From Paractinoplanes polyasparticus (GTDB lineage Bacteria > Actinomycetota > Actinomycetes > Mycobacteriales > Micromonosporaceae): 64,000 bases of DNA. The first letter of the stretch is position 1. Every line of letters starts with the position of its first letter. The stretch lies in NCBI RefSeq assembly GCF_019710575.1, contig NZ_JAHWFK010000027.1, positions 62,001-126,000 on the forward strand, in the 5' to 3' direction. A model generated the notes under the pieces. The model did not search any database. It had not been told where the DNA came from and worked only from the letters and a program-made list of their open reading frames with translations. Below, piece after piece: positions 33,491-42,154 of the stretch. The position numbers and the translations under genes are program-made.

Positions 33491-33549
33491 CGAGTGGCGG
33501 GTGGATATACATAGGCGCCACTCGAAGTGGATGAGCTTCATCGATGAAG
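33491..33549 (+). promoter_or_regulatory. Inverted repeats at the DUF4397-sortase promoter
   Basis: CGAGTGGCG (33491-33499) and CGCCACTCG (33516-33524) are perfect 9-bp arms enclosing an AT-rich GATATACATAGG, a likely -10 region. A second perfect palindrome, CTTCATCGATGAAG (33536-33549), abuts the AAGGAGG ribosome-binding site. These are the obvious control elements of the operon. Confidence 0.55.
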
Positions 33550-33557
33550 GAGGCACC

Positions 33558-34406
33558 GTGTCCCTCCCGATCCGGCACATGCGGCGCCTGGCCGCCGCTG
33601 CGGCGGCACTGACGATCGTCGCGCTCGGTGCCACGCCGGCTCACGCCGCGGCCGGCGACGGCTACGTTCGGCTTGCCCACCTCTCCCCGGACACACCCGC
33701 GGTCGACGTCTATCTGAAGTCCGATTCCGGCGCGGTCGATCCGCAGACCTTCAAGGCCGTCGCCTACGGCGACATGTCGCGTTACCTGCGCCTGCCCACC
33801 GGCACCTATCAGGTCGCGATGCGCAAGGCGGGCGCGCCGGCGAGCGAGAAGCCGGTGATCACCACGCAGGTCAGCGTGGCCGACAAGGGCGCCTACACGG
33901 TGGCCGGGGTGGGGCGCTTCGCCGACCTCGGGTTGCGGGTGCTTCAGGACGACCTGCGCCTGCCCGATCCCGGCAAGTCGAAGGTGCGCATCATCCAGGC
34001 CTCGGTCAAGGCGCCTGTGCTCGACGTCGCCGGCAAGAACGGCACGACGATCGCCGACGGCGTCGAGTTCGCCACCACGACGGCCTATCGCGAGGTCAAC
34101 CCCGGCAAGTGGAGCGTCGAGGTCGAGCCCACGGGTGGCGGCCGCGCCAGCGAACTGCCGTGCACGCTGGGCGCGGGCAGCGTCTATTCCCTGGTGGTGC
34201 TCGACGACGACGCCGGCGGCCTCAAGCCCGAGCTTCACGTCGACGCCGAACGCCAGGGCACGGTGCCGCTGGGCAGCGTGGCCACGGGTGTGGGCGGCAC
34301 GAGCCCCGGTTCCCCGGTCACTGGCGTCGTAGCCGCCGCTCTCGCGGCCGCCCTCGTCGCCGGTGGCCTGGTGGTCGCCCTCCGACGCCGGCTCCGTACA
34401 GCCTGA
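33558..34406 (+). CDS. DUF4397 exported surface protein
   Basis: The 282-residue protein has a signal peptide ending near THAAA/PAHAAA, two DUF4397-type beta domains (YVRLAHLSPDTPAVDVYL, then VRIIQASVKAPVLDVAGKNG), and a C-terminal membrane segment followed by RRRLRTA. That tail is like a sortase sorting signal, but the expected LPxTG is replaced by SPGSPVTG. The GTG at 33558 is chosen for its strong GGAGG at 33548-33552. It is followed nine bases later by a class F sortase gene, so it may be that enzyme's substrate or partner. Confidence 0.85.
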   Translation: MSLPIRHMRRLAAAAAALTIVALGATPAHAAAGDGYVRLAHLSPDTPAVDVYLKSDSGAVDPQTFKAVAYGDMSRYLRLPTGTYQVAMRKAGAPASEKPVITTQVSVADKGAYTVAGVGRFADLGLRVLQDDLRLPDPGKSKVRIIQASVKAPVLDVAGKNGTTIADGVEFATTTAYREVNPGKWSVEVEPTGGGRASELPCTLGAGSVYSLVVLDDDAGGLKPELHVDAERQGTVPLGSVATGVGGTSPGSPVTGVVAAALAAALVAGGLVVALRRRLRTA

Positions 34407-34415
34407 GGATCAGCG

Positions 34416-35528
34416 GTGGCTGCCGAGGACGCCGACACCCCGCTGATCGTCCGCGTGCCCGCCAGCCCGGAGGCGCGCGCGGCCACCACCGTCCGCAACG
34501 GTCCCCGGGCTGCGGAGGAGCACGAGGCGGAGGGCCTGGGCTGGGTCGCGCGCGGCGTGGCCAAGATCGTCAAGCCCGGCACCGTGCAGGCCCGGGCGAC
34601 CGTGCCGGGCGCCCTGTCGATCCCGCGGCCGAAGCCGAGCCGGCTGCTCAGGCTGGGCCAGGCGGCCATGCCCTTCCCGCGTCGTGTTTTTCCCCCTCGC
34701 GCCGACCCGGGCGTAGAGCCCGAAACGATCGGGCCGCCGACACTGCGGGCGGCAATCCCCGCGGCCTCCGGCTCCGAACAACTGGCAATCATGGATGCTC
34801 CCCTCACCGATGACACGAGTCTTCCGGCCGCTCAGGCGGAGGACCAGCTACCGAAGGACGGCCCTCACCCCGTACGAAAGAAGGGGTTGATCCGTCGCGC
34901 CGCCCTGCCCGTAGTCGCCGCGACGGTGGCCGCGTTCGTGGCCGGCGCCGCCTATCTGGCCGTGACCGACCGTCCCGTCAAAGATCTGGGCCGATGGGGC
35001 GCCCAGGCCGAAAGCGCCGCCGCCCCCCAAGCGACGACCGATGGCGAACGACCCGCCGGAGACCCGTTCGGCAGCGTCGCGGTCGCTCCCACCGGCGCCC
35101 CGACCAGGCTACGGATCGGGGCCGTCAAGATTGACACTCCGCTCGAGGCGCTGCGGATCGGCGGCGACGGCGCCCTGCAGCCGCCCAAGGCGTTCGCCAA
35201 GGCGGGGTGGTACGCCGACGGCACCGTTCCCGGCGACACCGGTCCCGCGGTCATCGCCGGCCACGTCGACTCCAAGACCGGGCCGGCCGTCTTCTACCGG
35301 CTCCGCGAGCTCACCACCGGCGACCGCATCGAGGTCGTGCGGGGCGGCGGATCGATGCAGTTCACGGTGACGGCAATCCGGTGGTACCCGAAGACCGAAT
35401 TCCCCACCGAGGAGGTGTACGGCCCGACCCCGGACCGCCAGCTGCGGCTCATCACGTGCGGCGGCGTGTTCGATCGCTCGCTGCGGTCCTACCGCGACAA
35501 CCTCGTGGTCTACGCGGTGGCCGGGTGA
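34416..35528 (+). CDS. Class F sortase
   Basis: The 370-residue protein has a long disordered cytoplasmic N-terminus (about 1-150), one membrane segment (about 158-178, ALPVVAATVAAFVAGAAYLAV) and an extracellular sortase domain. Catalytic residues are His283 in IAGHVDS, Cys348 in LITCGG and Arg360 in SYRDNLVVY. Class F sortases of actinobacteria have poorly known substrates. A 150-residue cytoplasmic extension is longer than usual. The gene is coupled to the DUF4397 gene; the kinase gene follows. Confidence 0.9.
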   Translation: MAAEDADTPLIVRVPASPEARAATTVRNGPRAAEEHEAEGLGWVARGVAKIVKPGTVQARATVPGALSIPRPKPSRLLRLGQAAMPFPRRVFPPRADPGVEPETIGPPTLRAAIPAASGSEQLAIMDAPLTDDTSLPAAQAEDQLPKDGPHPVRKKGLIRRAALPVVAATVAAFVAGAAYLAVTDRPVKDLGRWGAQAESAAAPQATTDGERPAGDPFGSVAVAPTGAPTRLRIGAVKIDTPLEALRIGGDGALQPPKAFAKAGWYADGTVPGDTGPAVIAGHVDSKTGPAVFYRLRELTTGDRIEVVRGGGSMQFTVTAIRWYPKTEFPTEEVYGPTPDRQLRLITCGGVFDRSLRSYRDNLVVYAVAG

Positions 35529-35591
35529 TCGTGATACCGCCGGCGGGCAGGCCGAATTATGGTTGAGATCGAGTCGACGGGTGGGGGCGGG

Positions 35592-37256
35592 ATGGCGGTC
35601 GCACGCATGCTCGTCGCTGGTCGGTATCGTCTTGGCGAGCCGGTCGGCTCCGGCGGCATGGGCCGGGTCTGGCTGGCCCGCGACGAGATGCTCGACCGCG
35701 ACGTGGCGGTCAAGGAGTTCGTCCCGCCCGAGTGGATGACCGACGAGGAACGCGTCCGGCTGCGTGACCGCACCCTGCGCGAGGCCCGCAGCGCCGGCCG
35801 CCTCAACCACCCGCACGTCGTCCGGATCTATGACGTCGTGCACTTCGACGGCCTGCCCTGGATAGTCATGGAGTACGTGCCGTCCCGCTCGCTGCACCAG
35901 GTGATCCACGAGGACGGACCATTCTCCCCGGCCACCACTGCCCGGATCGGCGTGGCCCTGCTCGACGCGTTGCGCGCGGCCCACGCGGCCGGCGTGCTGC
36001 ACCGCGACGTGAAGCCCCACAACGTTCTCATCGGCGACGACGGTCGTGTCGTGCTGACCGATTTCGGTCTCGCCACCTTTGTGGACGACGGCTCGGTCAC
36101 CGGCCCCGGCCTGGTCGTCGGTTCCCCGCAGTACGTGTCTCCGGAGCGCGCCCGCGACGGCACTTCGACGCCCGAGTCCGACCTGTGGTCGCTGGGGGCG
36201 ACGCTCTATGCCGCCGTCGAGGGCCGTTCGCCCTATGCCCGTGAGAATGCCATGGCCACGCTCATGGCCCTGGCCACCGAGGAGCCCGACCCGCCGTCGC
36301 GGGCCGGCATGCTGGGCCCGGTGCTGACCGGGCTGCTGCGCCGTGAGCCGCGGCAGAGGCTGGCCGCGGTCGAGGTCGACCGCCGCCTCCGCATGATCGT
36401 CGCGTCCACGCCGGGCCCGCCCCGGGTGCCCTCGCCCCGGGCCGCACGAGCGATGATTGCGTCCGATACAGATCAGTCCGCCGCCGTGCGGTCGTCGCTC
36501 ACTCCGGGCGTCGGCCTGCTGTCCGAGCCGCTCGGTCCGGGCCCGTCACCGGCCGTACGCGCAAGGCAGCACCCTCGTCCGACCCTGGTCGCGGCCGGCC
36601 TCGCGCTGGTGGCCGTGCTGGGAGTCGGCGGCATCCTGGCCGGTTACCTGGTTCGCGACAAGCCGACCGCCGGTGGGCCGGCGGCCGGCGCCGCGCCGCC
36701 GTCGCCGGTCGCGGCCGCAGCCGGCGGTTTCTCGGCGGCCGCCTGCAGCCAGCCGGAGCCGAGCGGTCTCCCGGCGGCGCCGCAGCGAAACGCGCTGCGC
36801 GGGGTGGCCGGCCTGTCGCTGATCTCCGGCTGGTCCTACTTCAGCGACGGCTCCGGGTTCCGCATGCCGGTGCCCGACGGCTGGACCTATCAGCGGGTCG
36901 GTACGTCGTTCTGCTTCCGCGACCCGATCGGCGACACGGTGATGAGCCTCGACACCGGCCGCAACCCGGCCGGTGACCCGCTGCAGGCCTGCCGGGCCGA
37001 AGCCACGCGGCTCGTTCGGGCCGGTGCCCTGCCCGGGTACGAAGAGATTCTGCTCGAAAAGAAGCCTTTGCTGAACAAGGCCGCGGACTGGGAATACCGG
37101 TACGACCTGGGTGGGACGCGGATGCATGCGCAGACCCGCTGGTTCGTGAAGGGCGGTCAGGGCTTCGCCATCACCTGGGCCACCCGCGACTTCGACTGGA
37201 CCGGCGACCTAGCAAAGATCAACATGGTGCTGACCTCGTTCTACGCAAAAAGCTAG
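35592..37256 (+). CDS. Membrane Ser/Thr protein kinase with extracellular sensor
   Basis: The 554-residue protein has a Hanks-type kinase domain (about residues 10-270) with GSGGMGRVWLARDE, VAVKEF (ATP lysine), HRDVKPHN, DFGLA and SPERARDGTSTPESDLWSLG. A linker leads to one membrane helix (about 338-360, LVAAGLALVAVLGVGGILAGYLV) and an extracellular domain (about 390-554) containing FRMPVPDGWTYQRVGTSFCF. I prefer ATG 35592 since the ATG at 35559 lies inside a TATGGT hexamer. It probably senses envelope or surface status. The ligand is unknown. Confidence 0.88.
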   Translation: MAVARMLVAGRYRLGEPVGSGGMGRVWLARDEMLDRDVAVKEFVPPEWMTDEERVRLRDRTLREARSAGRLNHPHVVRIYDVVHFDGLPWIVMEYVPSRSLHQVIHEDGPFSPATTARIGVALLDALRAAHAAGVLHRDVKPHNVLIGDDGRVVLTDFGLATFVDDGSVTGPGLVVGSPQYVSPERARDGTSTPESDLWSLGATLYAAVEGRSPYARENAMATLMALATEEPDPPSRAGMLGPVLTGLLRREPRQRLAAVEVDRRLRMIVASTPGPPRVPSPRAARAMIASDTDQSAAVRSSLTPGVGLLSEPLGPGPSPAVRARQHPRPTLVAAGLALVAVLGVGGILAGYLVRDKPTAGGPAAGAAPPSPVAAAAGGFSAAACSQPEPSGLPAAPQRNALRGVAGLSLISGWSYFSDGSGFRMPVPDGWTYQRVGTSFCFRDPIGDTVMSLDTGRNPAGDPLQACRAEATRLVRAGALPGYEEILLEKKPLLNKAADWEYRYDLGGTRMHAQTRWFVKGGQGFAITWATRDFDWTGDLAKINMVLTSFYAKS

Positions 37257-37307
37257 AGCGCTTGTCTCACAGCGTACGTTCAGTCTTCGCTGCTATCGTT
37301 TTGCGTC

Positions 37308-37370
37308 ATGATCGGCAGTAGTCAGCCGGGCTCGGCCCGGCTCCCCGTCAGATCCTCTCCGCCGTGTTGA
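37308..37370 (+). CDS. Candidate 20-codon leader peptide upstream of CNNM gene
   Basis: TATCGT (37294-37299) is eight bases before an ATG that opens a 20-residue frame ending PPC. The frame overlaps the GTG start of the CNNM gene by seven bases. Inside it an 8-bp perfect hairpin (AGCCGGGC, 37324-37331; GCCCGGCT, 37335-37342) could form. This layout suggests a translated leader controlling the transporter gene. It could equally be chance. Confidence 0.4.
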   Translation: MIGSSQPGSARLPVRSSPPC

Positions 37371-38656
37371 TCTTGACCGGCTTTCTCCTCGTGCTGGTGG
37401 TGACCGCGGTCACCGGCTATTTCGTGGCGCAGGAGTTCGGATATGTCGCCGCCGACCGCGGCCGCCTGCGTCGCGACGCCGAGCAGGGCGACCAGGCCGC
37501 TGCCCGCGCTCTGCAGGTCACCGAGCGCCTCTCCTTCGTCCTCTCCGGGGCACAACTCGGCATCACCGTGACCGCGCTGCTGGTCGGCTACGTCGCCGAG
37601 CCGTTCCTGGGTGAGGGCTTCTCCGCGCTGCTGGGCGGCGCCGGCGTGCCCACCGCCGTCAGCCTGCCCGTTTCGGTCGCCCTGGCTCTGCTGATCGCCA
37701 CGGTCGTACAGATGGTGCTGGGTGAGCTCGCGCCGAAGAACCTCGCCATCGCCCGCGCCGAGGCCCTGGCCAAGGCGCTCAGCCGCTCCACGCTGATGTA
37801 TCTGACCGTTTTCGGCCCGATCATCCGGCTCTTCGACCGCGCCGCCGCGGGCTTGTTGCGCCGCATCGGCATCGAGCCGATCGAGGAGCTGCCCGAGGGC
37901 GCGACCTCGGAGGATCTCGAGCAGATCATCCGTGAGTCCCGAGCCAACGGCGGCCTCGACGCCGAACTCTCCACGCTGCTCGACCGTGGTCTCGACTTCC
38001 GCGGGCGCACCGCGGCCGAGGCCATGATCCCGCGCGTCGACGTGCACACCATTCCGGCCACCGGAAGCGCTGCGGACGTGGTCGCCCTGCTCGACACGCA
38101 TCGTTCTCGTTTTCCCGTACGCGGTGACGAGGTCGACGAGATCGTCGGTGTCGTGAGCATCGCCGACATCCTGGCGATCGCGCCCGCCGACCGCACCACG
38201 GTGCCGGTGTCGTCGGTGATGTCGGCGCCGGTCCTCGTGCCGTCCTCGCTGCGGCTGCCGACGGTGCTCGAACGCCTGCGCTCGGCCCACCGTCAGCTCG
38301 CGTGTGTGGTCGACGAGTTCGGCGGCTTCGCGGGCATCATCACGCTCGAGGACATCGCCGAGGAACTGGTCGGCCAGATCCGCGACGAGGACGACGAGGC
38401 CGAGCCCGCTCCGGTGCGTCAGCCCGACGGCTCGTGGCTGGTGCCGGCCCGCTGGCGGATCGACGAGATCATCGACGCCACCGGCGTCGACCTGCCGGTC
38501 GGCGACGACTACGAGACGGTGTCCGGCCTGGTGCTGGCGCGGCTCGGACGGGTGGCCCAGGCCGGTGACTCGGTCACTCTCGACGGCGGGTCCCTTTCCG
38601 TACGGGTGGAAAGCGTCGACCGGCACGTCCCCCTCACGGTTCGGATCTCACGATGA
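37364..38656 (+). CDS. CNNM/CBS-domain membrane protein (CorC/HlyC-type), first copy
   Basis: The 430-residue protein has a DUF21/CNNM membrane domain (about residues 1-180, with GAQLGITVTALLVGYVAEP and VLGELAPKNLAIARAE), a CBS pair (about 205-335, AEAMIPRVDVHTIP, VVDEFGGFAGIITLEDIAEE) and a CorC_HlyC transporter-associated domain. Such proteins export magnesium or other divalent cations or adjust their levels. The GTG start follows a candidate leader peptide. Its stop overlaps the ATG of a paralogue (ATGA), so both subunits are probably made together. Confidence 0.9.
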   Translation: MLILTGFLLVLVVTAVTGYFVAQEFGYVAADRGRLRRDAEQGDQAAARALQVTERLSFVLSGAQLGITVTALLVGYVAEPFLGEGFSALLGGAGVPTAVSLPVSVALALLIATVVQMVLGELAPKNLAIARAEALAKALSRSTLMYLTVFGPIIRLFDRAAAGLLRRIGIEPIEELPEGATSEDLEQIIRESRANGGLDAELSTLLDRGLDFRGRTAAEAMIPRVDVHTIPATGSAADVVALLDTHRSRFPVRGDEVDEIVGVVSIADILAIAPADRTTVPVSSVMSAPVLVPSSLRLPTVLERLRSAHRQLACVVDEFGGFAGIITLEDIAEELVGQIRDEDDEAEPAPVRQPDGSWLVPARWRIDEIIDATGVDLPVGDDYETVSGLVLARLGRVAQAGDSVTLDGGSLSVRVESVDRHVPLTVRISR

Positions 38657-39708
38657 ACGCGCTCTGGGTCACGTTGCTGCTTATCGGCAACGCCTTCTTC
38701 GTCGCCGCCGAGTTCGCCTTGGTGGCGAGCAAGCGGCACCGCCTGGAACATTCCGCGGCCTCCGGCAGCCGGGCGGCCAAGGCGGCGCTCGACGGCACCC
38801 GAGAGCTGTCGGTCATGCTGGCCGGCGCCCAGCTCGGCATCACGCTGTGCTCGCTGGGCCTGGGCGCGCTGGCCGAGCCGTCGCTGGAGCACCTGTTCGG
38901 CCCGGCCCTGCACGCGCTCGGCCTGCCCGACATGGCGAGCCACATCATCGCGTTCCTGCTCGCGCTGATCATCGTCACGTTCCTGCACCTGGTGATCGGC
39001 GAGATGATGCCGAAGTCATGGGCGATCACCCACCCCGAGCGATCGGCCATCCTGCTGGCGCTGCCGTTCCGCTACTACGCCCGCATCGTCGGCCCCGCCC
39101 TGCGGGTGCTCAACGCGATGGCCAACGCGGCGCTGAAGCCGTTCGGCGTCCACCCGCAGGACCAGTTGGCGCAGGCGCACGGCCCGGCCGAGATGCGCAT
39201 CCTGCTCGACCGCTCGCGGGCCGAGGGCCTGATCGAGGCGGAGCAGAGCGAGCTGCTGACCAGCGTGCTCAGCCTGGCCTCGCTGCCCGTGCGCGACGTC
39301 ATGCTGCCGACCGCGCAGCTGGTGTCGGTACCCGAGACCGTGTCGGTCGCCGATGTCGAGCTGGCGTCGCTGACGAGTGGCCGGTCGAGGATCGCCGTCA
39401 CCGACGACGGCGGTCAGGTGGTCGGCATAGTGCACGTCCGTGAGGCCGTGCGGGCCAGCGCGGCCGGCCGCGCCGCGACGGCGGGGGAGCTGATGGAACC
39501 GGCTTTCCTGCTCGACCCCGGGGTCAACGTGGTCGAGGCCGTGGCCGAGCTGCGGGCGGGCCGCACCCAGCTGGCGATCGTCACCGTGCCCGCCGCCGGC
39601 GGGGCGGTCGAGCAGGTCGGCTTCGTCGCCCTCGAAGACCTCCTGGAGCAGGTGATCGGTCGTTTCGACGACGAGACCGACGACCTGTCCGCCACCGCCG
39701 GCGCGTGA
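38653..39708 (+). CDS. CNNM/CBS-domain membrane protein, second copy
   Basis: The 351-residue paralogue has the same membrane domain (FVAAEFALVASKRHRLE, GAQLGITLCSLGLGALAEP, VIGEMMPKSWAITHPE) and CBS pair (VRDVMLPTAQLVSVPE, GFVALEDLLEQVIGRFDDE), but lacks the CorC_HlyC domain present in the first copy. Tandem long and short copies are common in actinobacteria and may form heterodimers. Translation is coupled to the first copy. Confidence 0.9.
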   Translation: MNALWVTLLLIGNAFFVAAEFALVASKRHRLEHSAASGSRAAKAALDGTRELSVMLAGAQLGITLCSLGLGALAEPSLEHLFGPALHALGLPDMASHIIAFLLALIIVTFLHLVIGEMMPKSWAITHPERSAILLALPFRYYARIVGPALRVLNAMANAALKPFGVHPQDQLAQAHGPAEMRILLDRSRAEGLIEAEQSELLTSVLSLASLPVRDVMLPTAQLVSVPETVSVADVELASLTSGRSRIAVTDDGGQVVGIVHVREAVRASAAGRAATAGELMEPAFLLDPGVNVVEAVAELRAGRTQLAIVTVPAAGGAVEQVGFVALEDLLEQVIGRFDDETDDLSATAGA

Positions 39709-39786
39709 CGTTCGCCGTCACCCGCCGTGCCGCGTGGTTCGTCCACGTCCAGCCACCCCATCGTCGATTCAAGGAGGAATGACCCG

Positions 39787-40752
39787 GTGGTTTTCAAGAA
39801 GATGATGCGCGCCTTCGGCGTCGGCGGGCCGACCGTCGACACCGTGCTGGCCAACCCGAACACGCGGCCCGGTCTGGCCCTGGAGGGCCAGGTGCGGATC
39901 GCCGGCGGTGACCACGACGTCGCCATCGACGGAGTCGTGCTGGGTCTGGTGACCCGGGTCGAGTCCGAGCACGGTGACAGTTTCGTCGAGTTCCACCGGC
40001 TCCCGGTCGCCGGCGCCTTCCAGCTGCGCAAGGGCGAGCAGCGGGACCTGCCCTTCTCGTTCCCGGTGCCGTGGGAGACGCCGATCACCGACGTCTACGG
40101 CCAGCGGCTGCGCGGCATGACGATGGGGCTGCGGACCGAGCTCGCCGTGGCCAAGGCCGTCGACAAGGGCGACCTCGACGAAGTGGCGGTGCACCCGCTG
40201 CCCGCGCAGGAGAGGATCCTCGACGCCTTCGCACGGCTGGGCTTCCGCTTCAAGAGCGCCGACCTGGAGCGGGGCGCGATCTACGGCGTCAGAACGACGC
40301 TGCCGTTCTACCAGGAGATCGAGTTCTACCCGCCCCCGCAGTACGCGGGCGCCATCAACGAGGTCGAGGTGACCTTCATCGCCGACCCGCAGGGCGTCGA
40401 GGTGGTGCTCGAGTTCGACAAGCGCGGCGGCTTCCTGGCCCCCGGACACGACTCGTACGGCCGCTTCCGCGTCTCGCACGCCGACGCGGACACGACCGAC
40501 TGGGCCGCGGTCGTCGAGCAGTGGGTTTCCGAGGCCGCGGGCCGCTACCAGGGCATGCGCGCGGCCGGCGGCTTCGGCGGCCACGGTGGTTACGGGCACG
40601 GCGGCCACCACGGTCACTACCGCCGTGGCCGCGGCGCCGGCATGGGCGGGATGGCCGCGGGCGTGGCCGGCGGTGTCGTCGGCGGCATGATCCTCGGCGA
40701 GGCGATGGAAGAAGTCTTCGAGGACGACGGCGGCGGCTTCGAAGAGGAGTGA
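39787..40752 (+). CDS. Spo0M-like sporulation-control arrestin protein
   Basis: The 321-residue protein begins MVFKKMMRAFGVGGPTVDTVL and has the arrestin-like beta-sandwich pattern of Spo0M (VDTVLANPNTRPGLALEGQVRIAGG, FPFSFPVPWETPITDVYG, LRTELAVAKAVDKGDLDEVAVHPLPAQERILDAF). The C-terminus is a Gly/His-rich low-complexity region (HGGYGHGGHHGHYRRGRGAG) and a short acidic end, which may bind metal. AAGGAGG lies about ten bases before the GTG. In Bacillus Spo0M affects sporulation and cytoskeletal functions. Confidence 0.87.
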   Translation: MVFKKMMRAFGVGGPTVDTVLANPNTRPGLALEGQVRIAGGDHDVAIDGVVLGLVTRVESEHGDSFVEFHRLPVAGAFQLRKGEQRDLPFSFPVPWETPITDVYGQRLRGMTMGLRTELAVAKAVDKGDLDEVAVHPLPAQERILDAFARLGFRFKSADLERGAIYGVRTTLPFYQEIEFYPPPQYAGAINEVEVTFIADPQGVEVVLEFDKRGGFLAPGHDSYGRFRVSHADADTTDWAAVVEQWVSEAAGRYQGMRAAGGFGGHGGYGHGGHHGHYRRGRGAGMGGMAAGVAGGVVGGMILGEAMEEVFEDDGGGFEEE

Positions 40753-40760
40753 CTCACTCC

Positions 40761-40859
40761 GGCCGTGCGGTCCACCGGGGCGGAACGCACGGCCATCCGC
40801 CCGGCAGCATGTTGGTAGCTCGCCCCGGGCCTGGGGCAGTCGCGCCGGAGCGACTGCCC
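40761..40859. terminator. Two hairpins between convergent genes
   Basis: First stem GGCCGTGCG (40761-40769) with CGCACGGCC (40786-40794). Second stem GGGCAGTCGC (40834-40843) with GCGACTGCCC (40850-40859), perfect 10 bp with a six-base loop. Together they separate the spo0M-like gene from the convergent PNPOx-GNAT gene. Confidence 0.75.
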
Positions 40860-40862
40860 GGC

Positions 40863-42104
40863 CTAGCCGGCGGCCAGCCGTTCCCGCAGCTTGCGACCGG
40901 CCTCGGGCCACTCGTCGACCGTCATGCCGAAGATCACGGTGTCGCGCCAGGAGCCGTCGGGCCGCTGCTTGTGCCGGCGCAGCACGCCCTCGCGCACCGC
41001 GCCGAGCCGGGCGATCGCCTGCTGTGAGCGCTCGTTGCGGATGTCGGTGTGCCAGAAGACGCGCTCGGCCCCGAGGTCGTCGAAGGCGTGCGCGAGCAGC
41101 AGCAGCTTGGACTCGGTGTTGACCCCGGTGCGCCACCACGGCTTGCCGACGATGGTGTGACCGATTCCCAGGGCCCGGCGGTCGGCGTCGATGTCGTGAT
41201 AGCTGGTCACGCCGATCACCCGGCCGGTCGCCGGCTCGACCTGGGCCCACGCCACCTGGCTGCCGGCCCAGCGCGCCCGCAGCAACCGGGCGAGATAGTC
41301 GCGCATGGCGTCGACCGTCTGCGGCCGGCGGGCCGGGATGTGTTGCCAGACCTCGTCGTCGCCGAGCGCTTCGACCATCCCGGGCGCGTGTCCGAGGGTG
41401 AGCGGCTCGAGCCGGACGTGCCGGCCGGTCAACGGCACCGGAGCGGCGGCCCAGGGCTGATCGCCGGCCGGCAGGTATGCCGGCTCGGCTGCCGAGACAC
41501 CCTCGGCGGACGCGGGCGGGCCGAACACCCGCCGGACGGGAAGAACGCCGGCCCAGTGCGGCAGCGCCAGATCGTCCTCTTCGTCGATCACGCCGCCCGA
41601 GCGGGCGCGGGCCGAGACCTCTTCGAGCGGGAGGGCGAGCACGCTCGTCTCGGCCATCTCGCGCCGGTTCGGCGGCCGGCTGTCGGCGGCGCGGCCGGCG
41701 CCGACCTTGTCGACCAGCGCCGCCATCGCGGCCTTCTTCTCTTCGGGATCGGTGACCAGCCGGGCCGAGCCGTGCACGACCACCGAGCGGTAGTTGGCGC
41801 TGTGGTGCACGTGGGAGCGGGCGTAGACGATGCCGTCGAGCAGGGTGACGCTGACCGCGACCGGCACCTCGCCGTGCCGCGCGGACAGGCCCATGCGGCC
41901 GCCGGAGGAGCCGTGCAGATAGAGCGTCTCGCCGACGCGGACGTGCAGGGTGGGCAGCAGCCGCGGCTCGCCCTCGGCCACGAAGCCGATCGTGCAGTCG
42001 TAGGCCTCGTCGAGAATGGCGTGCGCGAGCGCGCGGTCGTAATGCATGCGCTCGCGGTAGCGAGTGGCTGTCGTGCGGCTCGTCCGCGTGTAGGTGTCGG
42101 ACAT
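40863..42104 (-). CDS. Fusion of PNPOx-like flavin domain and GNAT acetyltransferase
   Basis: The 413-residue protein joins an N-terminal FMN-binding split barrel (about residues 15-195, RMHYDRALAHAILDEAYDC, YLHGSSGGRMGL, ANYRSVVVHGSARLV) to a C-terminal RimJ/RimL-type GNAT domain (about 225-410, VRLEPLTLGHAPGMVEALG, GIGHTIVGKPWWRTGVNTESKLLLLAHAFD, RLGAVREGVLRRHK). The barrel could oxidise or bind B6 or F420-like cofactors; the GNAT part acetylates an unknown amine. GGGAGG precedes the ATG. It is divergent from a MocR regulator across 61 bases with a palindromic operator. Confidence 0.88.
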   Translation of the reverse strand: MSDTYTRTSRTTATRYRERMHYDRALAHAILDEAYDCTIGFVAEGEPRLLPTLHVRVGETLYLHGSSGGRMGLSARHGEVPVAVSVTLLDGIVYARSHVHHSANYRSVVVHGSARLVTDPEEKKAAMAALVDKVGAGRAADSRPPNRREMAETSVLALPLEEVSARARSGGVIDEEDDLALPHWAGVLPVRRVFGPPASAEGVSAAEPAYLPAGDQPWAAAPVPLTGRHVRLEPLTLGHAPGMVEALGDDEVWQHIPARRPQTVDAMRDYLARLLRARWAGSQVAWAQVEPATGRVIGVTSYHDIDADRRALGIGHTIVGKPWWRTGVNTESKLLLLAHAFDDLGAERVFWHTDIRNERSQQAIARLGAVREGVLRRHKQRPDGSWRDTVIFGMTVDEWPEAGRKLRERLAAG

Positions 42105-42142
42105 CGGGCCTCCCTGCCGGCTGAACGACTTGCGTTCGCTCT

Positions 42143-42154
42143 TGTACTAGTACA
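42143..42154. promoter_or_regulatory. 12-bp palindrome, candidate GntR/MocR operator
   Basis: TGTACTAGTACA is a perfect palindrome in the 61-base gap between the PNPOx-GNAT and mocR-like genes. The TTGTAC-TA-GTACAG form fits the GntR-family operator pattern (yGT..AC). CAGAAT lies immediately to its right, seven bases before the mocR GTG. Confidence 0.65.
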
